Origin: Pseudoalteromonas luteoviolacea
GTDB lineage: Bacteria > Pseudomonadota > Gammaproteobacteria > Enterobacterales > Alteromonadaceae
DNA: 64,000 nt
Assembly (NCBI RefSeq): GCF_001750165.1
Contig: NZ_CP015411.1
Location: 3,500,001-3,564,000, forward strand
Reading direction: 5' to 3'
Below, one piece after another: positions 35,419-44,076 of the stretch (position 1 is its first letter; every line of letters begins with the position of its first letter). The translations under genes were made by a program, and so were the position numbers. Under the pieces are notes generated by a model. That model made no database searches. It had not been told where the DNA came from and saw only the letters and a program-made list of their open reading frames with translations.

Positions 35419-35964
35419 CTACTCGCCGTCGAATTCTACTAATTTTAGAATATTAATACCCAATGCAGCCACTCGCTCCTCACCACCAAGCTCAGGCAAT
35501 GAAATAACAAAAGCAGCATCAGTTGCTTGACCACCTAGACGAGAAACTAACTTAGCAGTCGCTTCAATCGTACCACCGGTTGCCAACAAATCATCCACCA
35601 ATAATACTTTATCACCCTCAGCAACTGCGTCCGTGTGAAGCTCTAGCGTATCTTCTCCGTATTCTAGTTGGTAAGACTGGCTGATCACTTCTCTTGGCAA
35701 CTTACCAGGTTTGCGCACAGGAATAAAAGGAATCCCAAGCGCTAACGCTAGCGGTGCACCAAAAATAAACCCGCGAGACTCAGTGCCAATGATTTTGTCA
35801 AATCCTTGGTCCTTATATGCTGCTACAAACGCGTCCATCGTCGCTTGAAATGCTTCAGGGTTTGCAAGTAATGTAGTTACATCTCTAAACATAATGCCAG
35901 CTTTAGGATAATCAGGCACTGTTGCGATACTATCTTTGATCAAAGACAAATTTTGTTGTGTCAT
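35419..35964 (-). CDS. apt: Adenine phosphoribosyltransferase
   Basis: Makes AMP from adenine and PRPP in purine salvage. 181 residues, family length. The PRPP-binding loop is VLLVDDLLATGGTIEAT; the N-terminal DYPKAGIMFRDVTTLL and ESRGFIFGAPLA are also diagnostic. It is the first gene of apt-dnaX-ybaB, with dnaX starting 5 bases after the apt stop. Confidence 0.97.
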   Translation of the reverse strand: MTQQNLSLIKDSIATVPDYPKAGIMFRDVTTLLANPEAFQATMDAFVAAYKDQGFDKIIGTESRGFIFGAPLALALGIPFIPVRKPGKLPREVISQSYQLEYGEDTLELHTDAVAEGDKVLLVDDLLATGGTIEATAKLVSRLGGQATDAAFVISLPELGGEERVAALGINILKLVEFDGE

Positions 35965-36147
35965 AATCGTTCAGTTATAAGGTTTATTTTAGAAAGGAGA
36001 TGATTATAACAAGAAAGGATCGACTTTAAACTGGAATGGACAAAAATCGGAGAAAAAACGACTAAAGGTTTAATAAATGGGCCAAACTCGATGAATAAGT
36101 GACCCACTCATTATTCTTGTAACCCAATAATAATTTTGTTTAGAAGT

Positions 36148-36267
36148 TTAGCCACCTAAAGTAGCCCAGCCAAGGATCGCATTTAAACACCCAACGACCA
36201 CAAAAAGCACTAAAAATGCTAAAAAGTACTTTAGACTGAATGGATCTTTACGTTCTGAATTAGACAT
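36148..36267 (-). CDS. 39-residue single-pass membrane peptide after hvfC
   Basis: MSNSERKDPFSLKYFLAFLV is followed by LFVVVGCLNAILGWATLGG: a polar start, a hydrophobic helix (about 14-33) and a small-residue tail. AAAGG lies about 10 bases upstream of the ATG. A longer in-frame reading from 36351 would overlap hvfC and is less likely. It is 80 bases after hvfC on the same strand, where many Hvf operons carry a DoxX protein (HvfD). Not a recognised family. Confidence 0.55.
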   Translation of the reverse strand: MSNSERKDPFSLKYFLAFLVLFVVVGCLNAILGWATLGG

Positions 36268-36347
36268 GAAAGTTACCTTTTTAAGAGCCTTGACCCCATA
36301 TGAAGAGCACAAGACGTTAGCACGAGCATGCGCTATTTTAGTGTAAG

Positions 36348-37118
36348 TCACGACCTCAACAAAGCTGAATTGTTCTTTTTATCTACAATGATACCTAACT
36401 CTGTAAATTGCTGAAGTGTCTGTAATGCACCCAGTAATAGTTGCTCAGCGCTAAACCCTGGGATCTGTTGAGCTATTTGCTCACTTAACTGTAAAATACT
36501 CACACCTGGGTTTTGTTCAATACTCGTCAATAACAAGCTCGTCATCGGGTTAAGAGCTATAAATTGCGTTTCGTCGTCATGGTCACGATAAACAACAAAC
36601 CCATATGGCCCCCCTTCAGGCTCCGAAGGTTGAAAATCCGTTTGGATTTGGTGAACAGGAAAGGTATATTGAACACATTGTGCGACACTTGAAAGATACA
36701 AAGCATCATTTTCTTGGATCCGTTCATCACGAATTCTATCACTCGGCTCACGCTTTAAGATAGACACATTGAGTTCTACCCACTCATAATGCGCCAGCTC
36801 ATACATAAATACAGGATCGTACTCCGTTGGCTGATACGTGTTTTCTAAAAAATGTAGAAACTCCTGACTTATCTCCAAAAAATATGGACTTTCACACGAA
36901 TGCTGAGCAAAGAACTTTCTTACTAGACTATACCACTCACATTGATTATATAGGCTCTTTAATACCGGAAACGCTGAAGCAACGAAGCCCTCCACATTGT
37001 TAAAAAATAACTCTCTATAAATCTTCATCCTCCGCTCTTCAACATCTGAGGGTTTTGCAACATTATCTGGATCTTTAATGTGTGCCACAAATGAAGCCTG
37101 AACCTCCTGGAATGACAT
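36348..37118 (-). CDS. hvfC: HvfC-like RiPP partner protein (DUF2063)
   Basis: 256 residues. The N-terminal DUF2063 domain is visible (EERRMKIYRELFFNNVEGFVA, FPVLKSLY, and YELAHYEWVEL). The C-terminal part looks like a winged-helix/recognition domain (ILQLSEQIAQQIPGFSAEQL). HvfC proteins bind the precursor and activate the MNIO enzyme HvfB in copper-related RiPP pathways. Its ATG overlaps the hvfB stop (TAATG), indicating translational coupling. Confidence 0.87.
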   Translation of the reverse strand: MSFQEVQASFVAHIKDPDNVAKPSDVEERRMKIYRELFFNNVEGFVASAFPVLKSLYNQCEWYSLVRKFFAQHSCESPYFLEISQEFLHFLENTYQPTEYDPVFMYELAHYEWVELNVSILKREPSDRIRDERIQENDALYLSSVAQCVQYTFPVHQIQTDFQPSEPEGGPYGFVVYRDHDDETQFIALNPMTSLLLTSIEQNPGVSILQLSEQIAQQIPGFSAEQLLLGALQTLQQFTELGIIVDKKNNSALLRS

Positions 37119-37957
37119 TAAGCAATCCCCTTTTTCGCATGTTGAAACGACGCTTGAATATGATGAATTTGCTGTACCTCTTCAAGTAAAATCTCATAAG
37201 GTGGAATGTTAAAATCACGTTCTAATAGTGTTGGGAAAACACCATGGATCTCATAGGCATTATGCAATAATTGCCAGACAGGATCACATACATCTGCACC
37301 ATGTGTGTCAACGAGTAAATCTTTATCCTCCTCGTAGTGACCTGCAATATGCCCATATGCAATACGCTCTGAAGGAAGTGCAGCTAAAAATGCATTGGCA
37401 TCGTATCCATGATTAATTGAATTTACATAGATATTGTTAACATCCAGCAATAAATCACAATCGGCCTCTTGTAAAACTGCTAAAGTAAACTCCAGCTCAG
37501 TGATATTTTGGCCTGGTGCAGCATAGTAAGACACATTTTCGACCGCAATACGTCGCTCAAGCCTGTCTTGCACCTCTGCAATTCGCTTGGCGGTATGTAC
37601 AACGGCCTCTTCGGTAAATGGAATGGGCATCAAGTCATACATATGCCCATTACCCGAACAATAGCTGAGATGCTCGCTGTAGCACTTAATGTTATGTTGT
37701 GCAAAAAACGCTTTTAAGTTTGCAATAAACTCCGTATCAAGTGCATCTGTAGAGCCAAGTGATAATGATAAGCCGTGGCACACAAAGTTATGCTGATCGG
37801 TCAGTTTCGCGAATTGTGAACCAAACTTTCCTCCCAATGTCATCCAGTTTTCTGGTGCAACTTCATAAAAATCCACCAAATTAGAAGGTCGACGGAGTGC
37901 ATCGTCTAACATCTCTCTACGAAGCCCTAAACCTACATTGCCAAAAGCTTGTTTCAT
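37118..37957 (-). CDS. hvfB: HvfB-like MNIO enzyme (DUF692)
   Basis: Multinuclear non-haem iron oxidative enzyme expected to modify cysteines of the precursor peptide. 279 residues from the ATG at 37957 (AAGG upstream); an in-frame TTG at 37978 is less likely. Metal-site residues of the TIM barrel are readable in FVCHGLSLSLG, YSEHLSYC, IAVENVSYY, LLLDVNNIYVN, YGHIAGHYEE and LLERDFNIPP. In characterised systems HvfB/HvfC convert Cys in EGKCG motifs to oxazolone and thioamide groups that bind copper. It lies directly downstream of a precursor with twelve such motifs. Confidence 0.93.
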   Translation of the reverse strand: MKQAFGNVGLGLRREMLDDALRRPSNLVDFYEVAPENWMTLGGKFGSQFAKLTDQHNFVCHGLSLSLGSTDALDTEFIANLKAFFAQHNIKCYSEHLSYCSGNGHMYDLMPIPFTEEAVVHTAKRIAEVQDRLERRIAVENVSYYAAPGQNITELEFTLAVLQEADCDLLLDVNNIYVNSINHGYDANAFLAALPSERIAYGHIAGHYEEDKDLLVDTHGADVCDPVWQLLHNAYEIHGVFPTLLERDFNIPPYEILLEEVQQIHHIQASFQHAKKGIA

Positions 37958-38003
37958 TACCACTGCCTTAGTTCTCAATTTCTATATTAATCTAAAATTT
38001 AGA

Positions 38004-38417
38004 TTAGTGGCTACCACCACATTTACCTTCACCGCATTTGCCTTCTTTATTTTTTGTGCTGCCGCCACATTTACCTTCGCCGCACTTACCTTCTTTGCTT
38101 TTAGCGCCACCACATTTACCTTCGCCGCATTTGCCTTCTTTGCTTTTAGCACCGCCGCACTTGCCCTCACCGCATTTGCCTTCTTTGCTTTTAGCGCCGC
38201 CACACTTACCTTCACCACATTTGCCTTCTTTACTTTTTGCATCACCGCCGCATTTCCCTTCACCACATTTGCCTTCACTCGCATCCAGCTGATAGCCAGC
38301 AGTTAAAACTTCATATGAAAATGGGTTTGCAGAAGCCTCACCAGAAGCCAATGCCGCAGTACTCGCAACAGCTGCACTCAAAGTTAGTGCTAGGGTATTT
38401 TTCTTTACTGTATTCAT
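38004..38417 (-). CDS. hvfA: HvfA-like RiPP precursor with twelve EGKCG motifs
   Basis: 137 residues. N-terminal signal peptide (KKNTLALTLSAAVASTAALA) and a short spacer (NPFSYEVLTAGYQLDAS), then six units of EGKCGEGKCGG separated by DAKSK, AKSK or STKNK. This gives twelve EGKCG motifs and twelve cysteines, all in the repeat region. H. influenzae HvfA, whose modified form binds copper, has far fewer motifs. The ATG at 38417 is used because it gives the signal peptide and has GAGAG upstream. First gene of hvfA-hvfB-hvfC. Confidence 0.92.
   Translation of the reverse strand: MNTVKKNTLALTLSAAVASTAALASGEASANPFSYEVLTAGYQLDASEGKCGEGKCGGDAKSKEGKCGEGKCGGAKSKEGKCGEGKCGGAKSKEGKCGEGKCGGAKSKEGKCGEGKCGGSTKNKEGKCGEGKCGGSH
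38007..38276 (-). repeat. Six tandem 45-48-bp coding repeats of the RiPP precursor
   Basis: Each unit encodes EGKCGEGKCGG plus a 2-5 residue spacer. The high DNA similarity between units points to recent expansion and makes all forward and reverse frames appear open here. Confidence 0.93.
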
Positions 38418-38613
38418 AATTATTTCTCTCAATCATTAATTCGGGTTCATTCAATAGACCCTATTACTTAAAAACAAATTTCAAAGTTTTTCTGTTTTGA
38501 GTGTAGAGCCACATGTCGTGGGTACTTAGAGTATGAGGAACAGATAAGATTTATATTAATAATTCGCTCCATCTCATATAGAATAGCCCGAATTTTACTT
38601 TGGTGCAGTACTG

Positions 38614-39594
38614 ATGAAACTTATATTGGCCCCGATGGAGGGCGTTGTCGACTTTAAAATGCGTGAATTACTTACCGACCTTGGCGGATTCGATCTTTGC
38701 GTCACTGAGTTTGTGCGTGTGGTTGACCTAACTTTGCCAAGAAGAGTTTTCGTGCGCTATTGCCCAGAGCTACTAAACGGGGGGCTAACTCGATCAGGTA
38801 CCCCCGTGAGAATACAATTGTTAGGTCAAGTACCCCATGTGCTTGCAGCAAACGCCAGAAAAGCCGTTAAGCTTGGCTCCCATGGTATTGATCTCAACTT
38901 TGGCTGCCCTGCAAAAACCGTCAATAAGAGCAAAGGCGGTGCGGTACTACTTAAAGAGCCTGAACAAATTTATCAAATTATTAAAGCTGTTCGCGAGGCC
39001 GTTCCTGAAGAGCATGTAGTCAGTGCCAAAATCCGATTAGGGTTTGATGATGATGCCAACAGCTGTGAAATCGTCGATGCCGTACAGAGTGCAGGCGCAT
39101 CATCCTTAGCCATTCACGCAAGAACTAAGCGGGATGGTTATCGACCTCCAGCCTACTGGGAAAAAATCCCACCTCTACTGGAAAGACTGACTATACCTGT
39201 GGTTGCAAATGGTGAAATATGGCAAATAGAAGACGCTATTCGATGTCAGCAGCAAAGTCAGTGTCAAGACCTTATGTTAGGTCGCGGTGCACTTGCCACA
39301 CCTGATCTAGCAGCAAAAATAAAGGCACATGTTCAGGCTCGAACCTATAAGCCATTAGACTGGCAAGAGGTTGTATATCATATTGTCAATTCTTCAATGC
39401 ACCAAGACGAAAATGTCAGTGAGAAATACTTTTCAGCCAGAACAAAGCAATGGCTTGGTTATTTAAAATTGCAGTACCCTGAAGCACACGATTTATTTGA
39501 GGAAATAAAACGTCTAAAAGCAAAATCGGACGTCGTTACTGTATTACAGAAATATGCAAAATCTCCGTCACTTGATTCAAATCATAACATCTAA
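38614..39594 (+). CDS. dusC: tRNA-dihydrouridine(16) synthase DusC
   Basis: Flavoenzyme reducing U16 in tRNA. 326 residues. APMEGVVDFKMRELL begins the FMN barrel; catalytic Cys98 is in NFGCPAK and KSKGGAVLL follows. HARTKRDGYRPPAYWE is the DusC-type loop, which separates it from DusA and DusB. The C-terminal RNA-binding helical domain is present. Single gene ahead of the TraR-like gene, 44 bases apart. Confidence 0.94.
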   Translation: MKLILAPMEGVVDFKMRELLTDLGGFDLCVTEFVRVVDLTLPRRVFVRYCPELLNGGLTRSGTPVRIQLLGQVPHVLAANARKAVKLGSHGIDLNFGCPAKTVNKSKGGAVLLKEPEQIYQIIKAVREAVPEEHVVSAKIRLGFDDDANSCEIVDAVQSAGASSLAIHARTKRDGYRPPAYWEKIPPLLERLTIPVVANGEIWQIEDAIRCQQQSQCQDLMLGRGALATPDLAAKIKAHVQARTYKPLDWQEVVYHIVNSSMHQDENVSEKYFSARTKQWLGYLKLQYPEAHDLFEEIKRLKAKSDVVTVLQKYAKSPSLDSNHNI

Positions 39595-39638
39595 CTGACT
39601 CTGCAATAGATAATGGGCATTCAGAGGAGAATCTGCCC

Positions 39639-40004
39639 ATGAATGAAAATCTACTAAAGCAATGCCAAGTAAAATTGAAAGAGGAGCTTGTTCAAACACG
39701 AGCAAGCTTTGTTCAAGATTTGAGAACAAATACAAATCCAGTTATTTTAGAACTCGCAGAGGAATTAGAAAGTACTTCCCCTTCAGACTGGATTGATAGC
39801 ATTAATGAAAAGATATGCCCAAACCAATTTCCCAGTTATCAAAGGCTCGTTCAAATTGAAGCGGCATTGTGCCAAATTGATATAGGACAATTTGGATTTT
39901 GCTGCGACTGTGAAAAAGAGATCGAAGATAAACTGTTAGAGCAAGATCCAGCGACACAGAGATGTTCTCAATGTTGTCCCAACAAAGTACTTATTGAAGT
40001 TTAA
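39639..40004 (+). CDS. TraR/DksA-like zinc-finger protein
   Basis: 121 residues. A helical N-terminus (1-80) is followed by a C4-type zinc finger, FGFCCDCEKEIEDKLL ending in RCSQC. It resembles DksA/TraR proteins that enter the secondary channel of RNA polymerase. The acidic tip of true DksA is not obvious, so it is a divergent paralogue. Its 3' end overlaps the convergent lipoprotein gene by 14 bases. Confidence 0.8.
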   Translation: MNENLLKQCQVKLKEELVQTRASFVQDLRTNTNPVILELAEELESTSPSDWIDSINEKICPNQFPSYQRLVQIEAALCQIDIGQFGFCCDCEKEIEDKLLEQDPATQRCSQCCPNKVLIEV

Positions 40005-41010
40005 GTTGCTCTAAAAACACAAGAATTGTTGCGGGATAAAATACTATACTTTTCAGTAACGCATAGGCTTGCGCTTCATTCAGATTTAACCGAGTTTGTA
40101 ACCTATGCATTGCTTGTTGCTGAGACCACGAAAACGCATGCACGCCCAAGTCAACCTCTGCTACGATGGCAGCAATCTTAAGCGTATCTTTATCTATCGA
40201 AAGCTGACATTGTGCAACTGTTTTGCGAATATCGATAAAGTGATCACGCCAATTAAGCCCCGGCGCATGCTCACAGCCTTCATCAAGTAGCATAAGAGCA
40301 GCAGGCTGTACTGACGAGGTAAGAAGCTGCTTATTAGGTGATATGTTTTTCGGCACGTCTGCTTTTACAGCGTTGAGCAAGCGAGTCAAGTCATGAGGTG
40401 TGCTTACATGACCCAAATAGTAATTTAATTTACTTTGATACCACTCCGTTCCATTGGGCAACTGAGACAAACCGATCCCAGAACGAGTGTTATATTGCTG
40501 CAAGAACACAGTCAGCGCTTCTTTTTCATCACTTTGATGCTTCGTCTCAGCCAGATATGCAAGCAACTGTTCTTTTTCTATTCTAGAAATCAGTATGTTA
40601 CTATCCCTAGCACTTTCAAGCCTCTTTTGAGTACGATTTAACCATGCATCGACTTGTTGATAATTAAAGTGTTCCAAAGCTTTCTTTGCGATGTTCGACT
40701 GCATCGGCCAGCCTAAATATCGCTCTGGATAACGCTGTTGGATTGTCAAATAAGCCAATGTGTCCTTATCATTGGGTGCTATCTGACTTTGATCAAGTGT
40801 ATTCAATAGTGAATTGCGACGGAACAAATATAATTCATCATAAGGCATGACCTTTTCAGCGCTTGCTATTGTGTTATCAAGCATGAACCAATTGAGGGCT
40901 TGAACCCGCTCCTTAAATTGCGCCAAATTAATCCGTTCACTTGGCTCACTGCAAGCACCTAAAAAAAGCCCACTCGCTAGCACAGCTATTACGCCACTAA
41001 GCCTCAACAT
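39991..41010 (-). CDS. Lipoprotein with DUF885-like features
   Basis: 339 residues from the ATG at 41010 (GGAG upstream). A lipoprotein signal (VIAVLASGLFLGAC) gives a lipidated Cys near residue 20. The body is mostly helical. LSQLPNGTEWYQSKLNYYLG and STPHDL recall DUF885 proteins (about 580 residues), but only part of that length is present and no clear metal motif (HExxH) is seen. Alternatively it belongs to the DUF3080-type lipoproteins of Alteromonadales. Function unknown. Confidence 0.65.
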   Translation of the reverse strand: MLRLSGVIAVLASGLFLGACSEPSERINLAQFKERVQALNWFMLDNTIASAEKVMPYDELYLFRRNSLLNTLDQSQIAPNDKDTLAYLTIQQRYPERYLGWPMQSNIAKKALEHFNYQQVDAWLNRTQKRLESARDSNILISRIEKEQLLAYLAETKHQSDEKEALTVFLQQYNTRSGIGLSQLPNGTEWYQSKLNYYLGHVSTPHDLTRLLNAVKADVPKNISPNKQLLTSSVQPAALMLLDEGCEHAPGLNWRDHFIDIRKTVAQCQLSIDKDTLKIAAIVAEVDLGVHAFSWSQQQAMHRLQTRLNLNEAQAYALLKSIVFYPATILVFLEQLKLQ

Positions 41011-41219
41011 ATTATCTCCATACATATCATTTTATCTAAATTGGCTAATAATCTAACGTTAACCGTCATAACATTATTCATCACTTTATGAAAACAGAAA
41101 CGAGTCAGACACTTAGTGTACCGCTCACCAACTCAGGATAAGTGTAAATATAGCCTGCAAGTGTACGCAAATTTATAAGGATAAACATGTTTTGAATCAA
41201 ACTTTGGAAGAGGCAATAA

Positions 41220-41241
41220 AAAAGCCCCTTTCGGGGCTTTT
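41220..41241 (-). terminator. Rho-independent terminator of the TonB2-type operon
   Basis: AAAAGCCCC-GAAA-GGGGCTTTT followed by TTATT on the reverse strand, immediately after the TPR gene. Confidence 0.95.
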
Positions 41242-41244
41242 AAA

Positions 41245-42507
41245 TTAAAGACTGATGCCTTTACGCTGTGCTTTTTCTTTGATGAAAGATGCCCAGCTGC
41301 GAGCGAATCGGCGAGTCTTAGGATCTTCTTGAGCCTTCATAATCGCACGATATGCTTGCTTGTACTTTTCTTGATACAGATAAGCTTCGGCTAGGTCAGA
41401 GTAAATTGTACCCTTCTTTTTAGAGCCCAGCTCAAGAGCTTTGTTTAAACGAACGACCGCTGCAGCGTATTGAAGGTCTTGTAACAATAAGCTACCTGCC
41501 TTTCTATACAACTCTGGATCGTTTTCAAACTTAGCTGCTTCTTCATAGTACTTAGCTGCTTTATCAATGTTCTTCGCTTGGTGGAAGTAACTTGCTATTG
41601 CAGTCACATTTTGCTTTGTACGCTCAATGTGTTTGTTTTTGATCGCCTTTTCAAACGTAATAGCCGCTTTATAAGGGATCTCATTCAAAGAATAGTAACT
41701 ACCAAGAATCTTGTAGTGGTTCTCTTTGTCGAAATAGCCTTTCTCATATGCAATTTCCATCACAGTTTGACCTTTACGGTACTGTTCTGTCTGCATATAG
41801 AATGAACCTAGTTGAGTCCAAACTTGCTTATCTTCAGGGAAGATTTTGACAAGTGTTTCAGCAACACTAACTGCATTCTTATACTGTTTTAGTTCAAAGT
41901 ACGAACCAATTTTCAGCATATAATACGATTTGTTAGGTTCTTCTTCATTTAAGGTAATCGCTTGGTCAGCAGGCTCAATTACATCAGCAAACTTTTTAAG
42001 CTCATAGTTTGCCTGTGCAATACGACCATAAACTTTAGGGTCTTGTTCACCTGTAAAGTCCATCCAGTCGTAATAAGTCTTTTTAGCGCCTTCGTACTGC
42101 TCAGTACCTATTAATAGGTCACCAAGTAACTTTAATAGATCAGCATGATCTTTAAAGTTAAGTACATCTGGTGCTACTGCTTGACGAATATATTTGATAG
42201 CCGTCTTATACTCTTCTTTCTGAGCATAAAGGTTACCTAAATAACGATTAACCGTCGCTTTATCAAAATCGTCAGATGCATCGATTTCAAGAAGTAAAGT
42301 GATTGCTTCATCCACTTTATCTTCGTTGTAAAGGTCAAAAGCTTTGATGACCTTTTTACCAACGCGCTCACCCATGACTTTTGTCTTTGCATTTTTACGC
42401 TCTTCGATCTTTGCTGGATCTGGCGCTGCAAACGCTGCGGTGCTTAACGCACCGCCAGCTAATGACATCATCAGAGCAAGAGCTGTTGCTTTTGACATTT
42501 GCTTCAT
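41245..42507 (-). CDS. Periplasmic TPR-repeat protein of the TonB2-type operon
   Basis: 420 residues with a Sec signal peptide (cleavage after STAAFA). From residue 45 to the end the protein is made of about ten tetratricopeptide-like helical repeats (e.g. VNRYLGNLYAQKEEYKTAI, GTIYSDLAEAYLYQEKYKQA). AAGGAG precedes the ATG. It is the last gene of the DUF3450-ExbB-ExbB-ExbD-TonB-TPR unit, ten bases after tonB. Proteins of this type may support the TonB complex in the periplasm; direct evidence is lacking. Confidence 0.9.
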   Translation of the reverse strand: MKQMSKATALALMMSLAGGALSTAAFAAPDPAKIEERKNAKTKVMGERVGKKVIKAFDLYNEDKVDEAITLLLEIDASDDFDKATVNRYLGNLYAQKEEYKTAIKYIRQAVAPDVLNFKDHADLLKLLGDLLIGTEQYEGAKKTYYDWMDFTGEQDPKVYGRIAQANYELKKFADVIEPADQAITLNEEEPNKSYYMLKIGSYFELKQYKNAVSVAETLVKIFPEDKQVWTQLGSFYMQTEQYRKGQTVMEIAYEKGYFDKENHYKILGSYYSLNEIPYKAAITFEKAIKNKHIERTKQNVTAIASYFHQAKNIDKAAKYYEEAAKFENDPELYRKAGSLLLQDLQYAAAVVRLNKALELGSKKKGTIYSDLAEAYLYQEKYKQAYRAIMKAQEDPKTRRFARSWASFIKEKAQRKGISL

Positions 42508-42517
42508 ATCTTACTCC

Positions 42518-43133
42518 TTAGTCCTGGTTAAGGTTGAAATCAAGTTGAACCTGAATACCAAATTGTTTCTGAGGTTTACCATCAACAATTTTTGGTCTGT
42601 ATTTCCACTTACGAAGCGCACGTTGCGCTTCACGGTTGAAAATACGTTTTGGTTCAGCTGCAATAATTTTAATATCTTCTACACCACCTAGCTCATTGAT
42701 AGTAAATTCAAGCTGTACCCAGCCTTCTTTACCATCACGTGCTGCTTGTGGTGGATACTTAGGTTCAATACGAACGATAGGTGTTGCATCACCGTCACGA
42801 CCGAAATCACCCGGGCCACTTAGGCCACCCTGCCGTACCACCAATACTGATGCTAGGCATGTTAAAACCGATTGCGCCTGCAGCAGGATTTGACGTCTCT
42901 GGCTGTGGCGGCTGCGGTTTAGGCGGCTGCTTTGGCGGTGGAGGAGGTGGAGGCGGTACACGCTTCCTCTCCTGCACATCTGATTCAGGCGGATTCGACA
43001 TAATCTCGACTATGATCTCTTCCTTCTGGTTGTCTGCCCTTTCAGCTCCACCGGAGATAAGGTAAGACATGAAGAAAAATAAGCCGAAAGTTACTGCCCC
43101 ACCTGCTAGAAGTGAAAACAGAAATCGAATCAT
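42518..43133 (-). pseudogene. tonB: TonB2-type energy transducer, frameshifted
   Basis: The first frame from the ATG at 43133 encodes one membrane anchor (LFSLLAGGAVTFGLFFFMSYL), a Pro-rich span (ERKRVPPPPPPPPKQPPKPQ) and FNMPSISIGGTAG, then stops. The second frame continues with GLSGPGDFGRDGDATPIVRI and the full TonB C-terminal domain (YPPQAARDGKEGWVQLEF, QRALRKWKY). One extra G in the GGG at 42828-42830 separates them; removing it gives 204 residues. It may be a sequencing error, a recent mutation or a +1 frameshift. The start overlaps the exbD stop (TAATG). Confidence 0.85.
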
Positions 43134-43537
43134 TACTTAGCTCCAGCTATTGAAATCTTCAGTCCGTCATCAGTTGCCTTAATTTGGTCCATTACCTTCA
43201 CAACAACACCGTGTTTAGCACCTTTATCCGCTTGGATAATGACAGTTTCAGTTTGTTGTTCAGCTAATAGATTTTCAAGGTTAGCGCTTACACGCTCAAC
43301 ATCGACCTGACGCTTGTCCATCCAAATCTCACCGTTTTCACGGATAGCGATAAAGATGTTTGCATTTTTCTTAGTTTGAGCCTGTGCAGCTTTTGGCTTT
43401 TTAACTTCAATGCCTGCCTCTTTAACAAAAGAGGTAGTTACGATGAAGAAAATCAACATGATGAATACGATGTCAAGCATCGGCGTCATATCTACTGCTG
43501 CTTCTTCTTCTTCACGAAAACGCTGTTTACGTGCCAT
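43133..43537 (-). CDS. exbD: ExbD-type biopolymer transport protein
   Basis: 134 residues with one N-terminal membrane helix (PMLDIVFIMLIFFIVTTSF) carrying the conserved Asp in DMTPMLD. The periplasmic part includes VIIQADKGAKHGVVVKVMDQ. Works with ExbB to couple proton flow to TonB. It lies 14 bases after the second exbB and overlaps tonB by one base. Confidence 0.95.
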   Translation of the reverse strand: MARKQRFREEEEAAVDMTPMLDIVFIMLIFFIVTTSFVKEAGIEVKKPKAAQAQTKKNANIFIAIRENGEIWMDKRQVDVERVSANLENLLAEQQTETVIIQADKGAKHGVVVKVMDQIKATDDGLKISIAGAK

Positions 43538-43551
43538 ATTTATATCTCTCT

Positions 43552-44076
43552 CTAGTGATGTGGCAAACTATCGATAAGTTTTTCTTTAGCCATTTTTGCT
43601 CTCGCTTCAAGACGAGTGCTAAAGAATACACCTGATAGTGCCGCAACCATTCCAGCCATTGTTGGTATCGTTGCCATTGAAATGCCTGATGCCATCAAAC
43701 GCGGGTTACCAGTACCTTGTGTAGCCATGGTTTCAAATACTGAAATCATACCTGTTACTGTACCTAGTAGACCGATTAATGGACACATTGCAACCAATGT
43801 TTTGATAATCAACATACGCTCATCTAATTTTTCAGACGCTTCAGAAACCCATGCTTCACGGATTCTGTGTGCGTACCAAGATGTAGTATCTTGGCGGGCA
43901 TCCCATCTAGCTACAATCCCCTTATGCATTCTAGGGAACTCAACTAATAGGAACCAATAGCGCTCAATCATTAATACCCACATAAGAAAGAGTGCCATTG
44001 CGACAACGAATAGTACGTCGCCGCCTGTAGCAACAAAATCCCTGATAGATTCCCACGTCTCCACCAGGACTAGCAT
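43552..44076 (-). CDS. exbB: ExbB-type proton channel protein (second copy)
   Basis: 174 residues with three membrane helices. The MotA/TolQ/ExbB signature is visible as CPLIGLLGTVTGMISVFE and the last helix as PTMAGMVAALSGVFF. The start overlaps the stop of the preceding ExbB-like gene (TAATG). The usual ExbB partner of ExbD and TonB. Confidence 0.95.
   Translation of the reverse strand: MLVLVETWESIRDFVATGGDVLFVVAMALFLMWVLMIERYWFLLVEFPRMHKGIVARWDARQDTTSWYAHRIREAWVSEASEKLDERMLIIKTLVAMCPLIGLLGTVTGMISVFETMATQGTGNPRLMASGISMATIPTMAGMVAALSGVFFSTRLEARAKMAKEKLIDSLPHH

Noticed and set aside
38007..38276. Regular repeats resembling a CRISPR array
   Set aside because: The units are in-frame coding repeats of the RiPP precursor with short conserved spacers, no variable spacers and no cas genes.
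37982..38292. Other open frames on both strands in the RiPP repeat region
   Set aside because: They are open only because of the repeat; the reverse frame with signal peptide and EGKCG motifs is the real one.
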